A stretch of 64,000 nt of DNA from Burkholderia pseudomultivorans. Lineage in GTDB: Bacteria > Pseudomonadota > Gammaproteobacteria > Burkholderiales > Burkholderiaceae. The translations under genes were made by a program, and so were the position numbers. The DNA lies in assembly GCF_001718415.1 (NCBI RefSeq), contig NZ_CP013377.1:1984001-2048000 (forward strand). Reading direction: 5' to 3'. The notes under the pieces were generated by a model that was not told the DNA's origin, ran no database searches, and was given only the letters and a program-made list of their open reading frames with translations. Below are positions 47,423-57,075 of the stretch, in pieces. Numbering within the stretch: position 1 is the stretch's first letter; every line of letters begins with the position of its first letter.

Positions 47423-48145
47423 TCACCACGGAACCGTCCGTCCCAGATAGTCGAGATACGCGAGCCCGGGAATACCCTGCCTGCCGATCAGCACGTTGAC
47501 GAGGTTCGGCACGCTTTCGTCGATGCTCAGGCGCGCGTCGGGGCCGCCCAGATCGGTACGGACCCAGCCGGGCGCCATCAGCACCATCGCGCGGCCGCCG
47601 TCCGCGTGACGGGCCGCGAAACTGCGCATGAACTGGTTCAGCGCGGCCTTGCTGCCGCGATAGACCTCGCGCATCCCGGTGACATTGTTCGTCACGCTGC
47701 CCTGCCCCGACGACATCACGCCGATCAGGCCGTCCGCGGCGACGAGGTCCTGCAGCGTCTCGACCGTGCGCATCGGCGCCAGCGCGTTGGTGATCATCAC
47801 GCGCACGAACTCGTCGGTCGTCACTTCGCCGATCGTCTCGCGCGGGTCGTTGGTGGTGCCGGCGTTCACGAACAGCATGCCGAAGCGCCGCCCCGCCAGA
47901 CGCGCATGCAGCGCGGCCAGTTGCGCCGGCTCGCAGATGTCGAGCGTCTCGATCTCGAGCCGGCCGTCGAAGCGGGTCGCCAGATCGTGCAGCCGGGTAC
48001 GCGTCGAACCGTCGCGAACGGTGCCGACGACGTGCCAGCCTTTTTCCAGGAACGCCTGCGCCATCGCGAGGCCCAGGCCGCGCGAGGCCGCGACGAGCAG
48101 GATCGACGGGGCGTTCCGGCTCGAATTCGAGGGGGTCGATTGCAT
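47423..48145 (-). CDS. Short-chain dehydrogenase/reductase
   Basis: A 240-residue NAD(P)-dependent oxidoreductase. The cofactor motif is atypical at its N terminus (ILLVAASRGLGLAMAQAFLE, ASRGLG in place of TGxxxGIG), NAG is in LFVNAGTTND, the catalytic Ser is in VMSSGQG and the YxxxK is in YRGSKAALNQF. Divergent from the LysR gene at 48279, so probably under its control. Substrate unknown. The ATG at 48145 is chosen at the usual family N-terminal length. Confidence 0.86.
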   Translation of the reverse strand: MQSTPSNSSRNAPSILLVAASRGLGLAMAQAFLEKGWHVVGTVRDGSTRTRLHDLATRFDGRLEIETLDICEPAQLAALHARLAGRRFGMLFVNAGTTNDPRETIGEVTTDEFVRVMITNALAPMRTVETLQDLVAADGLIGVMSSGQGSVTNNVTGMREVYRGSKAALNQFMRSFAARHADGGRAMVLMAPGWVRTDLGGPDARLSIDESVPNLVNVLIGRQGIPGLAYLDYLGRTVPW

Positions 48146-48278
48146 GGGTTCTGCCTTTGCCGAGTGCGGTGATTCGCCCACTATAGTCACGCGGCACGAC
48201 AGGCGCCAGACGCACGCAATGCAAACAATAGTTGCGTCTGACGCGCTGTGTTCATGCTCGATGACGTATGCTGCCCAT

Positions 48279-49250
48279 ATGGAAGACATCGACCTGAACC
48301 TCGTCACCGCGCTCGACGTGCTGCTGACCGAAGCCAGCGTCACCGGCGCCGCGCGCCGGCTGGGCCTGAGCACGTCCGCGATGAGCCGCACGCTCGCGCG
48401 CCTGCGGATCGCAACCGGCGATCAACTGCTGGTGCGCGCCGGCCGCACGCTCGTGCCGACGCCGCATGCGGCCGCGCTGCGCGACCGCGTGCATGCGATC
48501 GCGCGCGATGCGCATGCCGTGCTGCGGCCCGCGTCCGCCGACGTGAATCTCGCGTCGCTCGCGTCCACCTTCACGATCCGTGCGGCGGCATCGTTCATGG
48601 ACATGCTGGCCGGCCCGGTGGTCGCCGCGATCGGCGACGTCGCGCCGCGCGTGCGCCTGCGCTTCGTGGCGAAGCTCGACCGCGATCCGGGGCCGCTGCG
48701 CGAGGGCACGGTCGATCTGGAAATCGGCAAGCGCGGCGACGACGCGCCCGAACTGCACACGCGCCTGCTCTTTCACGACCGGCACGTCGGCGTCGCGCGC
48801 GCCGGGCATCCGCTGTTTGCATCGGCCAGGATCACGGCTTCGCGCTATGCGGGCTGCGGTCAGGTGATCGCGTCGCAGCTCGGGGATTTCGGTGGACCGG
48901 TCGATGACGCACAGGCCGCGCGCGATTTCGGCCAGGCCACCGTGCGTGTCGTCGTGCCGGGCTATCCCGACGCGATGCGGGTGGCGGCCAGCACCGACCT
49001 GATCGCGCTCGTCCCGCACTCGAGCCTCGGCAATGCGCTGTCGCCGGGGCCGATCGACGCGCTCGGGCTGCGCAGCTTCGAGATCCCGGCCCGGCTGCCG
49101 GACATCGAGATCTCGGCGCTGTGGCATCCGCGCATGCATGGCGATCCCGTGCATCGCCGGTTGCGTAGCGCCGTCATCGAGGTGTGTCGGCGTGCCTATC
49201 CGGAGGTGCGTGCGGCAGCACGCGGTGCGCGAACGCGTGAGGCGGACTGA
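48279..49250 (+). CDS. LysR-type transcriptional regulator
   Basis: A 323-residue regulator of the NodD/LinR-like subgroup that begins MEDIDLNLVTALDVLLTEASVTGAARRLGLSTSAMSRTLARLR, with the recognition helix at residues ~25-45. The effector domain follows with a standard length. It is divergent from the SDR gene across 133 bp, a classic regulator-target pair. It converges with a second SDR gene downstream. Confidence 0.88.
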   Translation: MEDIDLNLVTALDVLLTEASVTGAARRLGLSTSAMSRTLARLRIATGDQLLVRAGRTLVPTPHAAALRDRVHAIARDAHAVLRPASADVNLASLASTFTIRAAASFMDMLAGPVVAAIGDVAPRVRLRFVAKLDRDPGPLREGTVDLEIGKRGDDAPELHTRLLFHDRHVGVARAGHPLFASARITASRYAGCGQVIASQLGDFGGPVDDAQAARDFGQATVRVVVPGYPDAMRVAASTDLIALVPHSSLGNALSPGPIDALGLRSFEIPARLPDIEISALWHPRMHGDPVHRRLRSAVIEVCRRAYPEVRAAARGARTREAD

Positions 49251-49270
49251 GCGCATCGAACCCCTTCCGC

Positions 49271-50008
49271 TCAAACCAGACGTCCACCGCCGTCGATGTG
49301 CAGGATCTCGCCGTTCATGAAGCCGTTACTCAGGAGGAATGCAATCGCCTCGCCAACTTCGCCGGCCTGGCCCACGCGGCCGCCGGGCAACGTCGACGCG
49401 GCGCCCGCGAGGATCGCGCTGCGCGCTTCCGGGCCGAACGTATCGTACAAGGGCGTCTCGACGAAGCCGGGCGCGACGACGTTCACGCGAATGGGCTTCA
49501 GTTCCAGCGCGAGCGACTGCGCAAGCGCTTCCACGCCGCGCACGGCGGCGGCAACGACGGACGTGCCGTGCCCCGACGGACGATCCGACAGCTGCCCGCC
49601 CGTCAGCACGATCGAGCCCGTCTCCGGCATCAACGGCAAGGCGGCCCGGATGGCATATACGGGCCCTGCGATGCGCTCCTGTATCGCAGCGAGCAGCTGA
49701 TCGGGATCGGCTTCGCCGAGCTTGCCGGCGATGAAGCGCCCGGCAGTGACGACCAGATGATCGACGCGCGTCATCGTGTCGAACACCGCCTGCACGGCCT
49801 GCCGGTCCGCGATGTCCGCGACGGCCGTGCGCGCACCGCCGATCGCCTGCGCGGCGGCCTCGAGTCTCGCGGCACTCCGGCCGACCAGCGTGACGGCTGC
49901 GCCTCTCGCCTTGGCGGTCCTCGCAGCCGCGAGACCGATTCCCGAACTCCCGCCGAACACCACCACGTGCGTGCCGTCGAGCACCGCGGATTGCATGGCA
50001 TCGTTCAT
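49271..50008 (-). CDS. Short-chain dehydrogenase/reductase
   Basis: A 245-residue classical SDR. The cofactor motif is VVFGGSSGIGLAAARTA, Ser is in IVLTGGQLSDRPS, and the YxxxK position is replaced: the region reads GHGTSVVAAAVRGVEALAQ, so the usual Tyr/Lys pair is not obvious. This matches a YxxxK-less SDR subgroup, and activity may be altered. The C terminus FMNGEILHIDGGGRLV is standard. It is divergent from a LysR gene (50112). Confidence 0.84.
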   Translation of the reverse strand: MNDAMQSAVLDGTHVVVFGGSSGIGLAAARTAKARGAAVTLVGRSAARLEAAAQAIGGARTAVADIADRQAVQAVFDTMTRVDHLVVTAGRFIAGKLGEADPDQLLAAIQERIAGPVYAIRAALPLMPETGSIVLTGGQLSDRPSGHGTSVVAAAVRGVEALAQSLALELKPIRVNVVAPGFVETPLYDTFGPEARSAILAGAASTLPGGRVGQAGEVGEAIAFLLSNGFMNGEILHIDGGGRLV

Positions 50009-50111
50009 GTCGATTCCTCATCAGGGATTGAAGGTTCGCGAACGTTAGGTCATTCTCTATCGCAGCGGAACGTAGACGATTTGAATAGGGCTCATGCCGA
50101 GGAGGAATAAG

Positions 50112-51032
50112 GTGGACTCGCTGCGATCCATGCACCTGTTCGTACGCGCCGTCGAACTCGGCAATTTTTCGGCGGTTGCTCGTGAAGAAGGCCTCGGCCA
50201 GCCGACGATCAGCAAGATCGTCGCCGCCCTCGAAAAGGATTTGGGCGTGCGCCTGCTCGAACGTTCGACGACGAGTCTCGCGCCGACCGACGAAGGGCGG
50301 CGCTTTTACGAGCGCTGCAAGCGCCTGCTCGACGAGTACGCCGGCGCGGTGGCCGACGTGCGCGGACTGACGCAGCGCCCGGTCGGCAAGCTGGTCGTCA
50401 ACGCGCCGATGGGACTCGGCGAGCTGAGACTGAACGCGCTGATGCTCGAGTTTCTTGCGGTCTATCCGGAGATCGAAGTCGAACTGCACCTGACCGATCG
50501 CGTGATCGACCTGATCGAGGAAGGCGTCGACGTCGCGATTCGCCTCGGCCACGTGCTGCCCCCCGATGTCGTCGCGCGCAGCATCGCGGTATCGCCGCGC
50601 CTGCTGGTGGCGGCACCCCAGTACCTGTCTCGGGCCCCGAAAATCCGGAAGCCCGGCGATCTCGCCAGACACGACTATGTCGGCTACGCGCGCGCCGGCG
50701 TGGGCGCCGAACTGGAATTCGTCCGCGGCACGGAGCGGGTCGCCGTGCCGGTACGCAGCCGCTATCGCGTCAACAGCTCGCTGGCGCTGCGCGAATGCTT
50801 TCTGGCCGGCAACGCAGTGGGCAGCGGGCCCGCGTGGCTCGTCCAGGACCTCATCGATACGGGCAGACTCGTGCGGCTGCTGCCGAAATGGGACATGGCG
50901 CTGCCGCATACGCTGCATCTCGTCTACGCGTCGCGCCGGTATCTGCCGCTCAGGACCCGCGCGTTCCTGCAGTTCATGGAGGAGCGGATTCCCGCGTTAC
51001 CGGGGTTTCAGCCGACACAGCCGGCGCGCTGA
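50112..51032 (+). CDS. LysR-type transcriptional regulator
   Basis: A 306-residue regulator of the CrgA/DmlR-like group: FSAVAREEGLGQPTISKIVAALEKDLGVRLLERSTT is the helix-turn-helix, and GVDVAIRLGHVLPPDVVARSIAV belongs to the effector domain. The GTG at 50112 is preferred to the ATG at 50094 because GGAGG lies 6-7 nt before the GTG. Its divergence from the SDR gene (103 bp) suggests that SDR as target. Confidence 0.87.
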   Translation: MDSLRSMHLFVRAVELGNFSAVAREEGLGQPTISKIVAALEKDLGVRLLERSTTSLAPTDEGRRFYERCKRLLDEYAGAVADVRGLTQRPVGKLVVNAPMGLGELRLNALMLEFLAVYPEIEVELHLTDRVIDLIEEGVDVAIRLGHVLPPDVVARSIAVSPRLLVAAPQYLSRAPKIRKPGDLARHDYVGYARAGVGAELEFVRGTERVAVPVRSRYRVNSSLALRECFLAGNAVGSGPAWLVQDLIDTGRLVRLLPKWDMALPHTLHLVYASRRYLPLRTRAFLQFMEERIPALPGFQPTQPAR

Positions 51033-51248
51033 TGGCCATTCCCCACCGGGCCGCGGCGATGCGTGCCCGTTGCGCGTGCCGCGATATTCCCGTGTCGACC
51101 GGACGGCTGCCCCGGCTATCCCGCTACCCGTCCCCGTCCGCCCCCCGGCGTCGCCCGCCGAATCCAGACTATTCGCATCGCGCCGGGGGGCGTCGAAGGA
51201 CCCTTCGGCTAAAATGCCGCACTTTCCACCTTGTCCGGCCCGCTCGCC

Positions 51249-52637
51249 ATGCAACCCGCCTCCTCCGCCCAATCCGCCTCCCACGGCGCCGACGACGCAG
51301 AATCGTCCCGCGACCTCGTCTACGGCCCGAACGACCGGCCCGCGCCGATGGTCGCCTTCGTCGCCGCGGTCCAGCACCTGCTGGCGATCATCGTGCCGAT
51401 CGTCACGCCCGGCCTGCTGATCTGCCAGGCGCTCGGCGTGTCCAGTCGCGATACGACCCTTATCGTGTCGATGTCGCTGGTGATTTCCGGCATCGCCACC
51501 TTCGTCCAGTGCAAGCGCTTCGGGCCGCTCGGCGCCGGCCTGCTGATCGTCCAGGGCACGAGCTTCAACTTCGTCGGCCCGCTGATCGCCGGCGGCAGCG
51601 TGATGGTCAAGCAGGGCACGCCGGTCGAGACCGTGATGGCCGCGATCTTCGGCGTCGTGATCGCGGGCTCGTTCGTCGAGATGGGCGTGTCGCGCATCCT
51701 GCCGTTCGTGAAGCGGCTGATTACGCCGCTCGTCACCGGCATCGTCGTGCTGCTGATCGGCCTCACGCTGATCAAGGTCGGCCTGATCAGCATGGGCGGC
51801 GGCTACGGCGCGATGGCCAACGGCACGTTCGCGAGCGCGCAGAACCTGACGCTGTCGTGCCTCGTGCTCGGCACGATCATCCTGCTGAACCGCGTGCCGA
51901 TCGTCTGGGTGCGCAGCACCGCGCTCGTGATCGCGCTCGTGATCGGCTATCTCGCGGCCGCGTTCCTGGGCCGCCTCGACTTCACCGGCATGCATCAGGC
52001 CGCGCTGTTCCAGATTCCGACGCCGCTGCACTTCGGCATCGGCTTCTCGTGGTCGCTGTTCATTCCGATGCTGATCATCTATCTCGTCACGTCGCTCGAA
52101 GCGATCGGCGACGTCACGGCCACCAGCAAGATCTCGAAGGAGCCGGTCGAAGGGCCGGTGTGGATGCAGCGGATCAAGGGCGGCGTGCTCGTCAACGGCG
52201 CGAACTCGCTGCTGGCCGGCGTGTTCAATACGTTCCCGAGCTCGGTGTTCGCGCAGAACAACGGCGTGATCCAGATCACCGGCGTCGCGAGCCGCTACGT
52301 CGGCATCTGGATCGCCGGGATGCTGGTGGTGCTCGGGCTGTTCCCGGTCGTCGCCGGCGCGCTGCAGGCCGTGCCGGAGCCGGTGCTGGGCGGCGCGGCA
52401 ATGGTGATGTTCGGCGCGGTGGCCGCGTCGGGCATCAACATCCTCGCGGGCATTCATCTCGACCGACGCGCGCTGCTGATCATCGCGGTATCGCTGGCGC
52501 TCGGCCTCGGCGTGTCGCAGGTGCCGGACATCCTGAACAGCCTGCCGCATGCGCTGAAGAACGTGCTGGAATCGGGCGTCGCGACGGGCGGGGTCTGTGC
52601 GCTCGTGATGAACTGGTTCTTGCCGGAGAAGAAGTAA
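51249..52637 (+). CDS. NCS2-family purine/xanthine permease
   Basis: A 462-residue nucleobase:cation symporter-2 with 14 helices. The NCS2 signatures are VQHLLAIIVPIVTPGLLICQALG at helix 1, the QGTSFNFVGPLI segment and the NAT motif region in helix 10 with NTFPSSVFAQNNGVIQITGVASRYVG. It resembles XanP/XanQ and uric acid-xanthine permeases. It is a single gene with no purine-catabolic genes adjacent in the window. The 216 bp upstream contain nothing clear. The ATG at 51249 is chosen over an open-frame codon at 51231. Confidence 0.88.
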   Translation: MQPASSAQSASHGADDAESSRDLVYGPNDRPAPMVAFVAAVQHLLAIIVPIVTPGLLICQALGVSSRDTTLIVSMSLVISGIATFVQCKRFGPLGAGLLIVQGTSFNFVGPLIAGGSVMVKQGTPVETVMAAIFGVVIAGSFVEMGVSRILPFVKRLITPLVTGIVVLLIGLTLIKVGLISMGGGYGAMANGTFASAQNLTLSCLVLGTIILLNRVPIVWVRSTALVIALVIGYLAAAFLGRLDFTGMHQAALFQIPTPLHFGIGFSWSLFIPMLIIYLVTSLEAIGDVTATSKISKEPVEGPVWMQRIKGGVLVNGANSLLAGVFNTFPSSVFAQNNGVIQITGVASRYVGIWIAGMLVVLGLFPVVAGALQAVPEPVLGGAAMVMFGAVAASGINILAGIHLDRRALLIIAVSLALGLGVSQVPDILNSLPHALKNVLESGVATGGVCALVMNWFLPEKK

Positions 52638-52793
52638 GCTCGGCCCCGACGCCGGCTACCGGGACAGGCGCGCAGGCTCGTCGCAGCGCGCCTGAAGCGC
52701 ATCGAGGCAGGCGTCACGGCACTTCCGGCGCTTACCGTAGCCGAGCGCCGGCCAGCGATTGAACGCGAAGGCGGCCGTCCACCGACATCGAAT

Positions 52794-53456
52794 TCAATCG
52801 GACGACGCCTCGATCAGCGCTGAAAACGCTGGCTGGTTCTTCACGCTGGGGCGCTCCTTCATCCTCGCGTACCACGCCTGAAGCGCCGCGTACTCGGCGG
52901 GCACCGGCAACTTCACGATCGACGCAAAGATCAAGCCGCCGATGACGGTAATGTCGGCCATCGAGAAGGCCTCCCCGGCGACATACGGCTGTCTTTTCAG
53001 GACCTCATCGAAGTAGCGCATGCCCCTCAGGGCTTTGTCGCGTTGACGGAATCCCCACTCGGCGTTCTGATAGGTTTCGACGTCCGGCCCCAGCCCCGGC
53101 GTGCCGTGGTGGAAATAGACGCTGATGGCGTCGAGCAGCTCCAGTTCGGCCCGCTTGCTCATCATGTGGATCATGCCCTGTTCGAGCGGCGTCCTGCCGG
53201 TGAGGGTCGGCGCGCCGTCGAGTGCGTCCAGGTACTGGGTAATGGCCGTGCACTCGGCAATGAGCGTCCCGTCGTCGGGTTCGAGCACCGGCAGCGTGCC
53301 CGAGTAGTTTTTCTGCGCGATGAACTCCGGCTTTTTGTGTTCCCCCTTGTAAAGATCGACCATCACGAACTCGACGCGCGACTGAAGGTTCTTCTCGGCC
53401 AACGCGATGCGCACGCGGGTCGGATAAGGCCCGGTCGGGAAATCGTAAATCTTCAT
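52794..53456 (-). CDS. Glutathione S-transferase
   Basis: A 220-residue GST: thioredoxin-like N domain beginning MKIYDFPTGPYPTRVRIALAEKNL with the glutathione-binding SGTLPVLEPDDGTLIAECTAI, then an all-helical C domain. The start is uncertain: 53456 gives the usual MKIYD beginning, whereas an in-frame ATG at 53501 has GAGG ~8 nt before it and adds 15 residues. It is divergent from a TetR gene whose perfect operator (53581-53598) lies between them, so it is probably TetR-repressed. The 156 bp downstream contain no recognised gene. Confidence 0.87.
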   Translation of the reverse strand: MKIYDFPTGPYPTRVRIALAEKNLQSRVEFVMVDLYKGEHKKPEFIAQKNYSGTLPVLEPDDGTLIAECTAITQYLDALDGAPTLTGRTPLEQGMIHMMSKRAELELLDAISVYFHHGTPGLGPDVETYQNAEWGFRQRDKALRGMRYFDEVLKRQPYVAGEAFSMADITVIGGLIFASIVKLPVPAEYAALQAWYARMKERPSVKNQPAFSALIEASSD

Positions 53457-53580
53457 CAGGGGAAGTCGGGTTGCATCGAAATCGGTAATGTCGGAACGCA
53501 TGGCTCGGCCTCTACAGTTCGGTTTGCGTCGGAATAGACGGTATCGGAAGACGGCACCGGAACCCGTGGCGTTTTGGCCT

Positions 53581-53617
53581 ACCTGCCACTTGGCAGGTTT
53601 ACTGTAGAAGGTATAAT
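53581..53617 (+). promoter_or_regulatory. TetR operator overlapping the tetR promoter
   Basis: A perfect 8+8 inverted repeat with 2-nt centre (ACCTGCCA-CT-TGGCAGGT, 53581-53598) overlaps a -35 TTGGCA (53590-53595). A consensus -10 TATAAT follows at 53612-53617 (16-nt spacer). The position implies autoregulation of the TetR gene and probably control of the divergent GST gene. Confidence 0.72.
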
Positions 53618-53661
53618 CGCCTCCGTCAACACTCCTTTTCTCGAATTGCGAGGCCGCAGCA

Positions 53662-54237
53662 GTGAAGAACGAAACAAGCTCGAACTCCAGGGAAAACATC
53701 CTGGCGGCCGCCAGAAAGGTCGCGCAGGCGCATGGCTACGGCGGGCTGAATTTTCGTGACCTCGCGGACGTCGTCGGCATCAAGGCTGCCAGCGTCTACC
53801 ATCACTTTCCGAGCAAGGCCGAACTCGGCGCCGCGGTCGCGAGGCGCTATCGGGAGGACTCGGCGGCTGCGCTGGAGGCCATGTTGGCCGAATCCGCGGA
53901 TCCGCTCCAATGTCTGCGCCAGTATCCCGATACGTTTCGCAAGGCGCTCGAGAGCGGCAACCGCATGTGCCTCTGCAGCTTCATGGCCGCCGAAAGCGAC
54001 GACCTGCCGGCGGCGGTGATGAAAGAGGTCCAGGCGTTTGCGGATGTCAATGTCGCGTGGCTGAGCAAAGTCCTGTCCGCTGCGGGCGTGGGCACGCCCG
54101 AAGCGTGCGAACAGCGGGCGCGCGCCATCTTCGCCGCCATCGCCGGCGCTCAGCTCATGGCCAGAAGCCGTGCGGATATCGCGCTATATGACACGTTGAT
54201 CGAGAGCTATCGCGTGGCGGGTCTGCTGCCGGCATAG
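53662..54237 (+). CDS. TetR-family transcriptional repressor
   Basis: A 191-residue regulator. The N-terminal helix-turn-helix is NILAAARKVAQAHGYGGLNFRDLADVVGIKAASVYHHFPSKAEL (residues ~12-55), followed by a ligand-binding C domain of unremarkable length. Cysteines in NRMCLCSFMA could be redox- or electrophile-sensing, which would suit control of a GST, but this is speculative. The GTG start has only a weak GAGG upstream. It is the last gene before the att site of the defence island. Confidence 0.87.
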   Translation: MKNETSSNSRENILAAARKVAQAHGYGGLNFRDLADVVGIKAASVYHHFPSKAELGAAVARRYREDSAAALEAMLAESADPLQCLRQYPDTFRKALESGNRMCLCSFMAAESDDLPAAVMKEVQAFADVNVAWLSKVLSAAGVGTPEACEQRARAIFAAIAGAQLMARSRADIALYDTLIESYRVAGLLPA

Positions 54238-54473
54238 ACGGGCGCAGCGGCTTCTGCGGACTCCGTATGGTCGAAGCCCGGACGAATGCGTTCCGGGAAA
54301 GGACCGATGAGTGTATCCGCGTGTTGTCGCCAGGGCGCCGATAAGGAGCACGAATCACTGCAATAGCAGGACGTCGACAGCGGCTGCGAGTGCGTTGCTA
54401 CGCGGAAACTGCTTCTGAGCCGGCAACGCGCGGAACATTGACAGAAAAAACCGGAACAGGCCGGAGGCCCTGA

Positions 54474-54489
54474 TGGCGGAAGGCAGCCG
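54474..54489. repeat. attR: copy of the tRNA-Sec 3' end
   Basis: TGGCGGAAGGCAGCCG is identical to 59696-59711, the CCA end of tRNA-Sec. The ~22 bp to its left (54452-54473) also resemble the sequence next to the other copy (CGGAA.AG.CCGGA.G), so the homology extends. It marks the far border of the Gabija island. Confidence 0.8.
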
Positions 54490-54978
54490 ACTACAACTAT
54501 CGCTCGTAATTCCCCGCCAAGTTTGACTCCCACTCTTCCCGATTACCGCGTACACATTATCCCAAGCATACTTTCCAGCGACACGCCTCGCTGTCACCGA
54601 CTTTCCTGAGCTTATCGCCGGCGACGGTCAGGAGCGCGTGGATGAGTGATGTGAAGGAAACAAGCGCCAAGATGGTTCAGCCTGCAACGCAGCTAGGACA
54701 CAGCCGGGCGCGCCTTGACGGCGTACGGCCGCAGGCTACAGTTGTTGACAAAGGGAGTCAGCGGACAGACAACCGGCCACGGGGGCGCAGACCCCTCGCA
54801 AATGAAGGGTGCGGCGAGGGCTGGGCAGAGCTCGATAGCTCGGCCCGACACCCCGGAAGACGCGCATAGAAGGCATGTTTTACAAGCGCAATTATAATGG
54901 GCGGGCCGTCAGATATTCGTGTAGCCACACATCCATCGGGCCTCGAAGTCATTAGGGGCAAAAATACGGGGAGCAGGA
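54490..54978. other. 489-bp left interior of the island
   Basis: No convincing gene: open frames here lack ribosome sites and look like noise. A TATAAT (54893-54898) stands ~80 bp upstream of the nuclease gene. AT content rises toward the right. Confidence 0.5.
54893..54898 (+). promoter_or_regulatory. Possible -10 box of the Gabija operon
   Basis: A perfect TATAAT about 80 bp before the nuclease start; no good -35 stands 16-18 nt before it, so the assignment is tentative. Confidence 0.35.
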
Positions 54979-57075
54979 ATGCGCATTGAAAAGGTCAAGG
55001 TCGAAGGATTTCGACTGCTTCAGGACGTCGAGATCATACTGGAATCTAATTCCACCGTGATCGTCGGACGAAACAACAGTGGCAAAACGTCCCTCACCGA
55101 TATATTCGATCGCTTCACGGGAGAAACCGGCGCCCGCTTCCGGCTGGAAGATTTCTCGGCCAGGTCGCGCAGCAAATTTTTTGATGCGAAGACGCTGCGA
55201 GAAAAGGAGGCCAGCCCAGAGGAAATACTCGCGGCACTCCCGAAAATCGTACTGACTCTTACCTTCGTCTACGACAGCGTGGCACCGAATTTAGGCCCTC
55301 TTGCACCATTCGTTATCGACTTAGACGTTGCATCTACCAAAGCGATTGTGCGCGTCGAGTATGGTCCAACATTAGCCACGCTCCACACCTTGCTTGATGT
55401 ACCGACGCCAGCGGAAGGCGTAAATCCGAACACTCACTTTCTCCGCTCATTGCGCGAAACGCTACCGAAGGCGTACGGCATCCACGTATGCGCCATCGAC
55501 CCGACAGACGACACTAACCGACGCGACTTTGAGGGAACGGCTGCGCTAGCTGCCTTAATGCAATGCAACTTCGTTCGTGCTCAGCGTACTCTCGACCATG
55601 CGAGGCACGGCGACGCTGATGTTATCGGAAAACTACTCAGCTCACTCTTCAAGACTGCCGCAACACCAACAGCGGCGGCGGCAGATCAGGAGCTCGCCGC
55701 CAAACTTAAGGCTTCCGTCGAAGACATCGAACGAAACGTTCAAGAAGACTTCGACGAGATGCTGAAAAAACTGCTTCCGGCCATGGAAGTACTGGGCTTC
55801 CCGAGCCTCAACGATACGGAGCTTCGACCGGAAACCTCCTTGAACGTTGAGGCGCTTCTATCTGACCATACTAAGATCGTCTATACAGGTTCGGACGGCG
55901 TGCACTTGCCAGAAGGCTATAACGGATTAGGCACTCGCAACTTGATTTATATGCTGTTGCAGCTTGAGAGCTTCCACAAAACCTACCGCGCAAAAGCAAC
56001 CCGCCCCGTTACCCACTTGATTTTTATCGAAGAACCTGAGGCACACTTGCACCCGCAGATGCAAGAGGTTTTCATCAACCAATTGAATGCAGCCATCGGC
56101 AAGCTATCGGCCAGTTACCCCGACGAGCCAGCCTGGAAAGTGCAGTTCATTATTACAACGCATTCGCCGCATGTAGCAAACGCTGCGTCGTTCGAGGCAG
56201 TGCGGTATTTTCTGAACGATTCGACAGAGAAGGCGAGCACTCGCCATACCAAGGTCAAGGATTTCAAAAGAGGGATGACCACCATTCCCGCCGAAGACCA
56301 GGACTTCCTTCACCAGTACATGACGCTAACCAAGTGTGACCTGTACTTTGCAGACAAAGCGATCATGGTGGAAGGAACCACGGAACGACTCCTTATGCCG
56401 CGCCTTTGTGAGCTGGTCGACAAGACGCTCGACGAAAGACATAAGCTGGCCCGACAGTATGTGACCTGTGTCGAAGTAGGTGGCGCCTACGCGCACATCT
56501 TTTATCCCCTACTCGATTTTCTGGAACTCAAAACGCTCGTCATCACCGACCTCGATTCAACAAAGCTGATGGAAAAAGAGAGCAAGCACGGAAAGAAGAT
56601 AAAAACATGGGAGAAATGCCCAGTCGCCGAAGGCGAACGAACCTCTAATGCAGCCATCAAAGAATGGTTTCATCCAAAAGACAAGAAGGACGAGGATGAC
56701 TGGCAAATCACTCTAGCAGAACTTGCGACCAAAACGGCGACCGAGAAACAGCGCGGCTATCGCAGAATTGCCTACCAAGTCCCGGAGGTGGATGGTTCCG
56801 CCGTCTGTGCCCGCAGTTACGAAGATGCGCTTGTCCTTGCCAACCCGGATCGATTTGATTGGCCGAAAGAACACGACGAAGCAACGGAGGCATGGCATAT
56901 CGCCCAGGGCCTCGCGAAGGCGGACACCGCTTTACGGTTTGCAATTCGTGAGAAGAACTGGACGGTGCCGCGCTACATCCGAGAGGGTCTCGCATGGCTC
57001 TCCGAACCTCCTCCTGCAGAGATAGTACCCACTATAGAAAATCCGGAAGTGCTAGCCAATGCGGAGAAAGCATGA
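54979..57075 (+). CDS. gajA: Gabija GajA-like OLD-family nuclease (ATPase + TOPRIM)
   Basis: A 698-residue class 2 OLD-family protein. The ABC-type ATPase has Walker A GRNNSGKT (residues 30-37) and Walker B/His switch FIEEPEAHLHP (Glu 351-352). The C-terminal TOPRIM nuclease has the invariant Glu in VEGTTERLL (Glu 465) and the DxD in VITDLDS (Asp 524, 526). In Gabija, GajA cuts DNA when phage replication depletes nucleotides and acts with GajB. It is ~120 residues longer than the Bacillus cereus protein (578), with extra sequence in the middle and C terminus. AGCAGGA precedes the ATG. Its stop overlaps the helicase start by 4 nt (ATGA). Confidence 0.85.
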   Translation: MRIEKVKVEGFRLLQDVEIILESNSTVIVGRNNSGKTSLTDIFDRFTGETGARFRLEDFSARSRSKFFDAKTLREKEASPEEILAALPKIVLTLTFVYDSVAPNLGPLAPFVIDLDVASTKAIVRVEYGPTLATLHTLLDVPTPAEGVNPNTHFLRSLRETLPKAYGIHVCAIDPTDDTNRRDFEGTAALAALMQCNFVRAQRTLDHARHGDADVIGKLLSSLFKTAATPTAAAADQELAAKLKASVEDIERNVQEDFDEMLKKLLPAMEVLGFPSLNDTELRPETSLNVEALLSDHTKIVYTGSDGVHLPEGYNGLGTRNLIYMLLQLESFHKTYRAKATRPVTHLIFIEEPEAHLHPQMQEVFINQLNAAIGKLSASYPDEPAWKVQFIITTHSPHVANAASFEAVRYFLNDSTEKASTRHTKVKDFKRGMTTIPAEDQDFLHQYMTLTKCDLYFADKAIMVEGTTERLLMPRLCELVDKTLDERHKLARQYVTCVEVGGAYAHIFYPLLDFLELKTLVITDLDSTKLMEKESKHGKKIKTWEKCPVAEGERTSNAAIKEWFHPKDKKDEDDWQITLAELATKTATEKQRGYRRIAYQVPEVDGSAVCARSYEDALVLANPDRFDWPKEHDEATEAWHIAQGLAKADTALRFAIREKNWTVPRYIREGLAWLSEPPPAEIVPTIENPEVLANAEKA

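Noticed and set aside
47207..48172. A 321-codon plus-strand frame opposite the SDR gene
   Set aside because: Shadow frame; the minus-strand SDR has clear cofactor and YxxxK motifs.
54355..54597. Minus-strand 80-codon open frame across attR
   Set aside because: No ribosome site or family resemblance, and it crosses the island border.
54642..54869. A 75-codon plus-strand frame before gajA
   Set aside because: No ribosome site; composition is not protein-like. Not accepted as a third Gabija gene.
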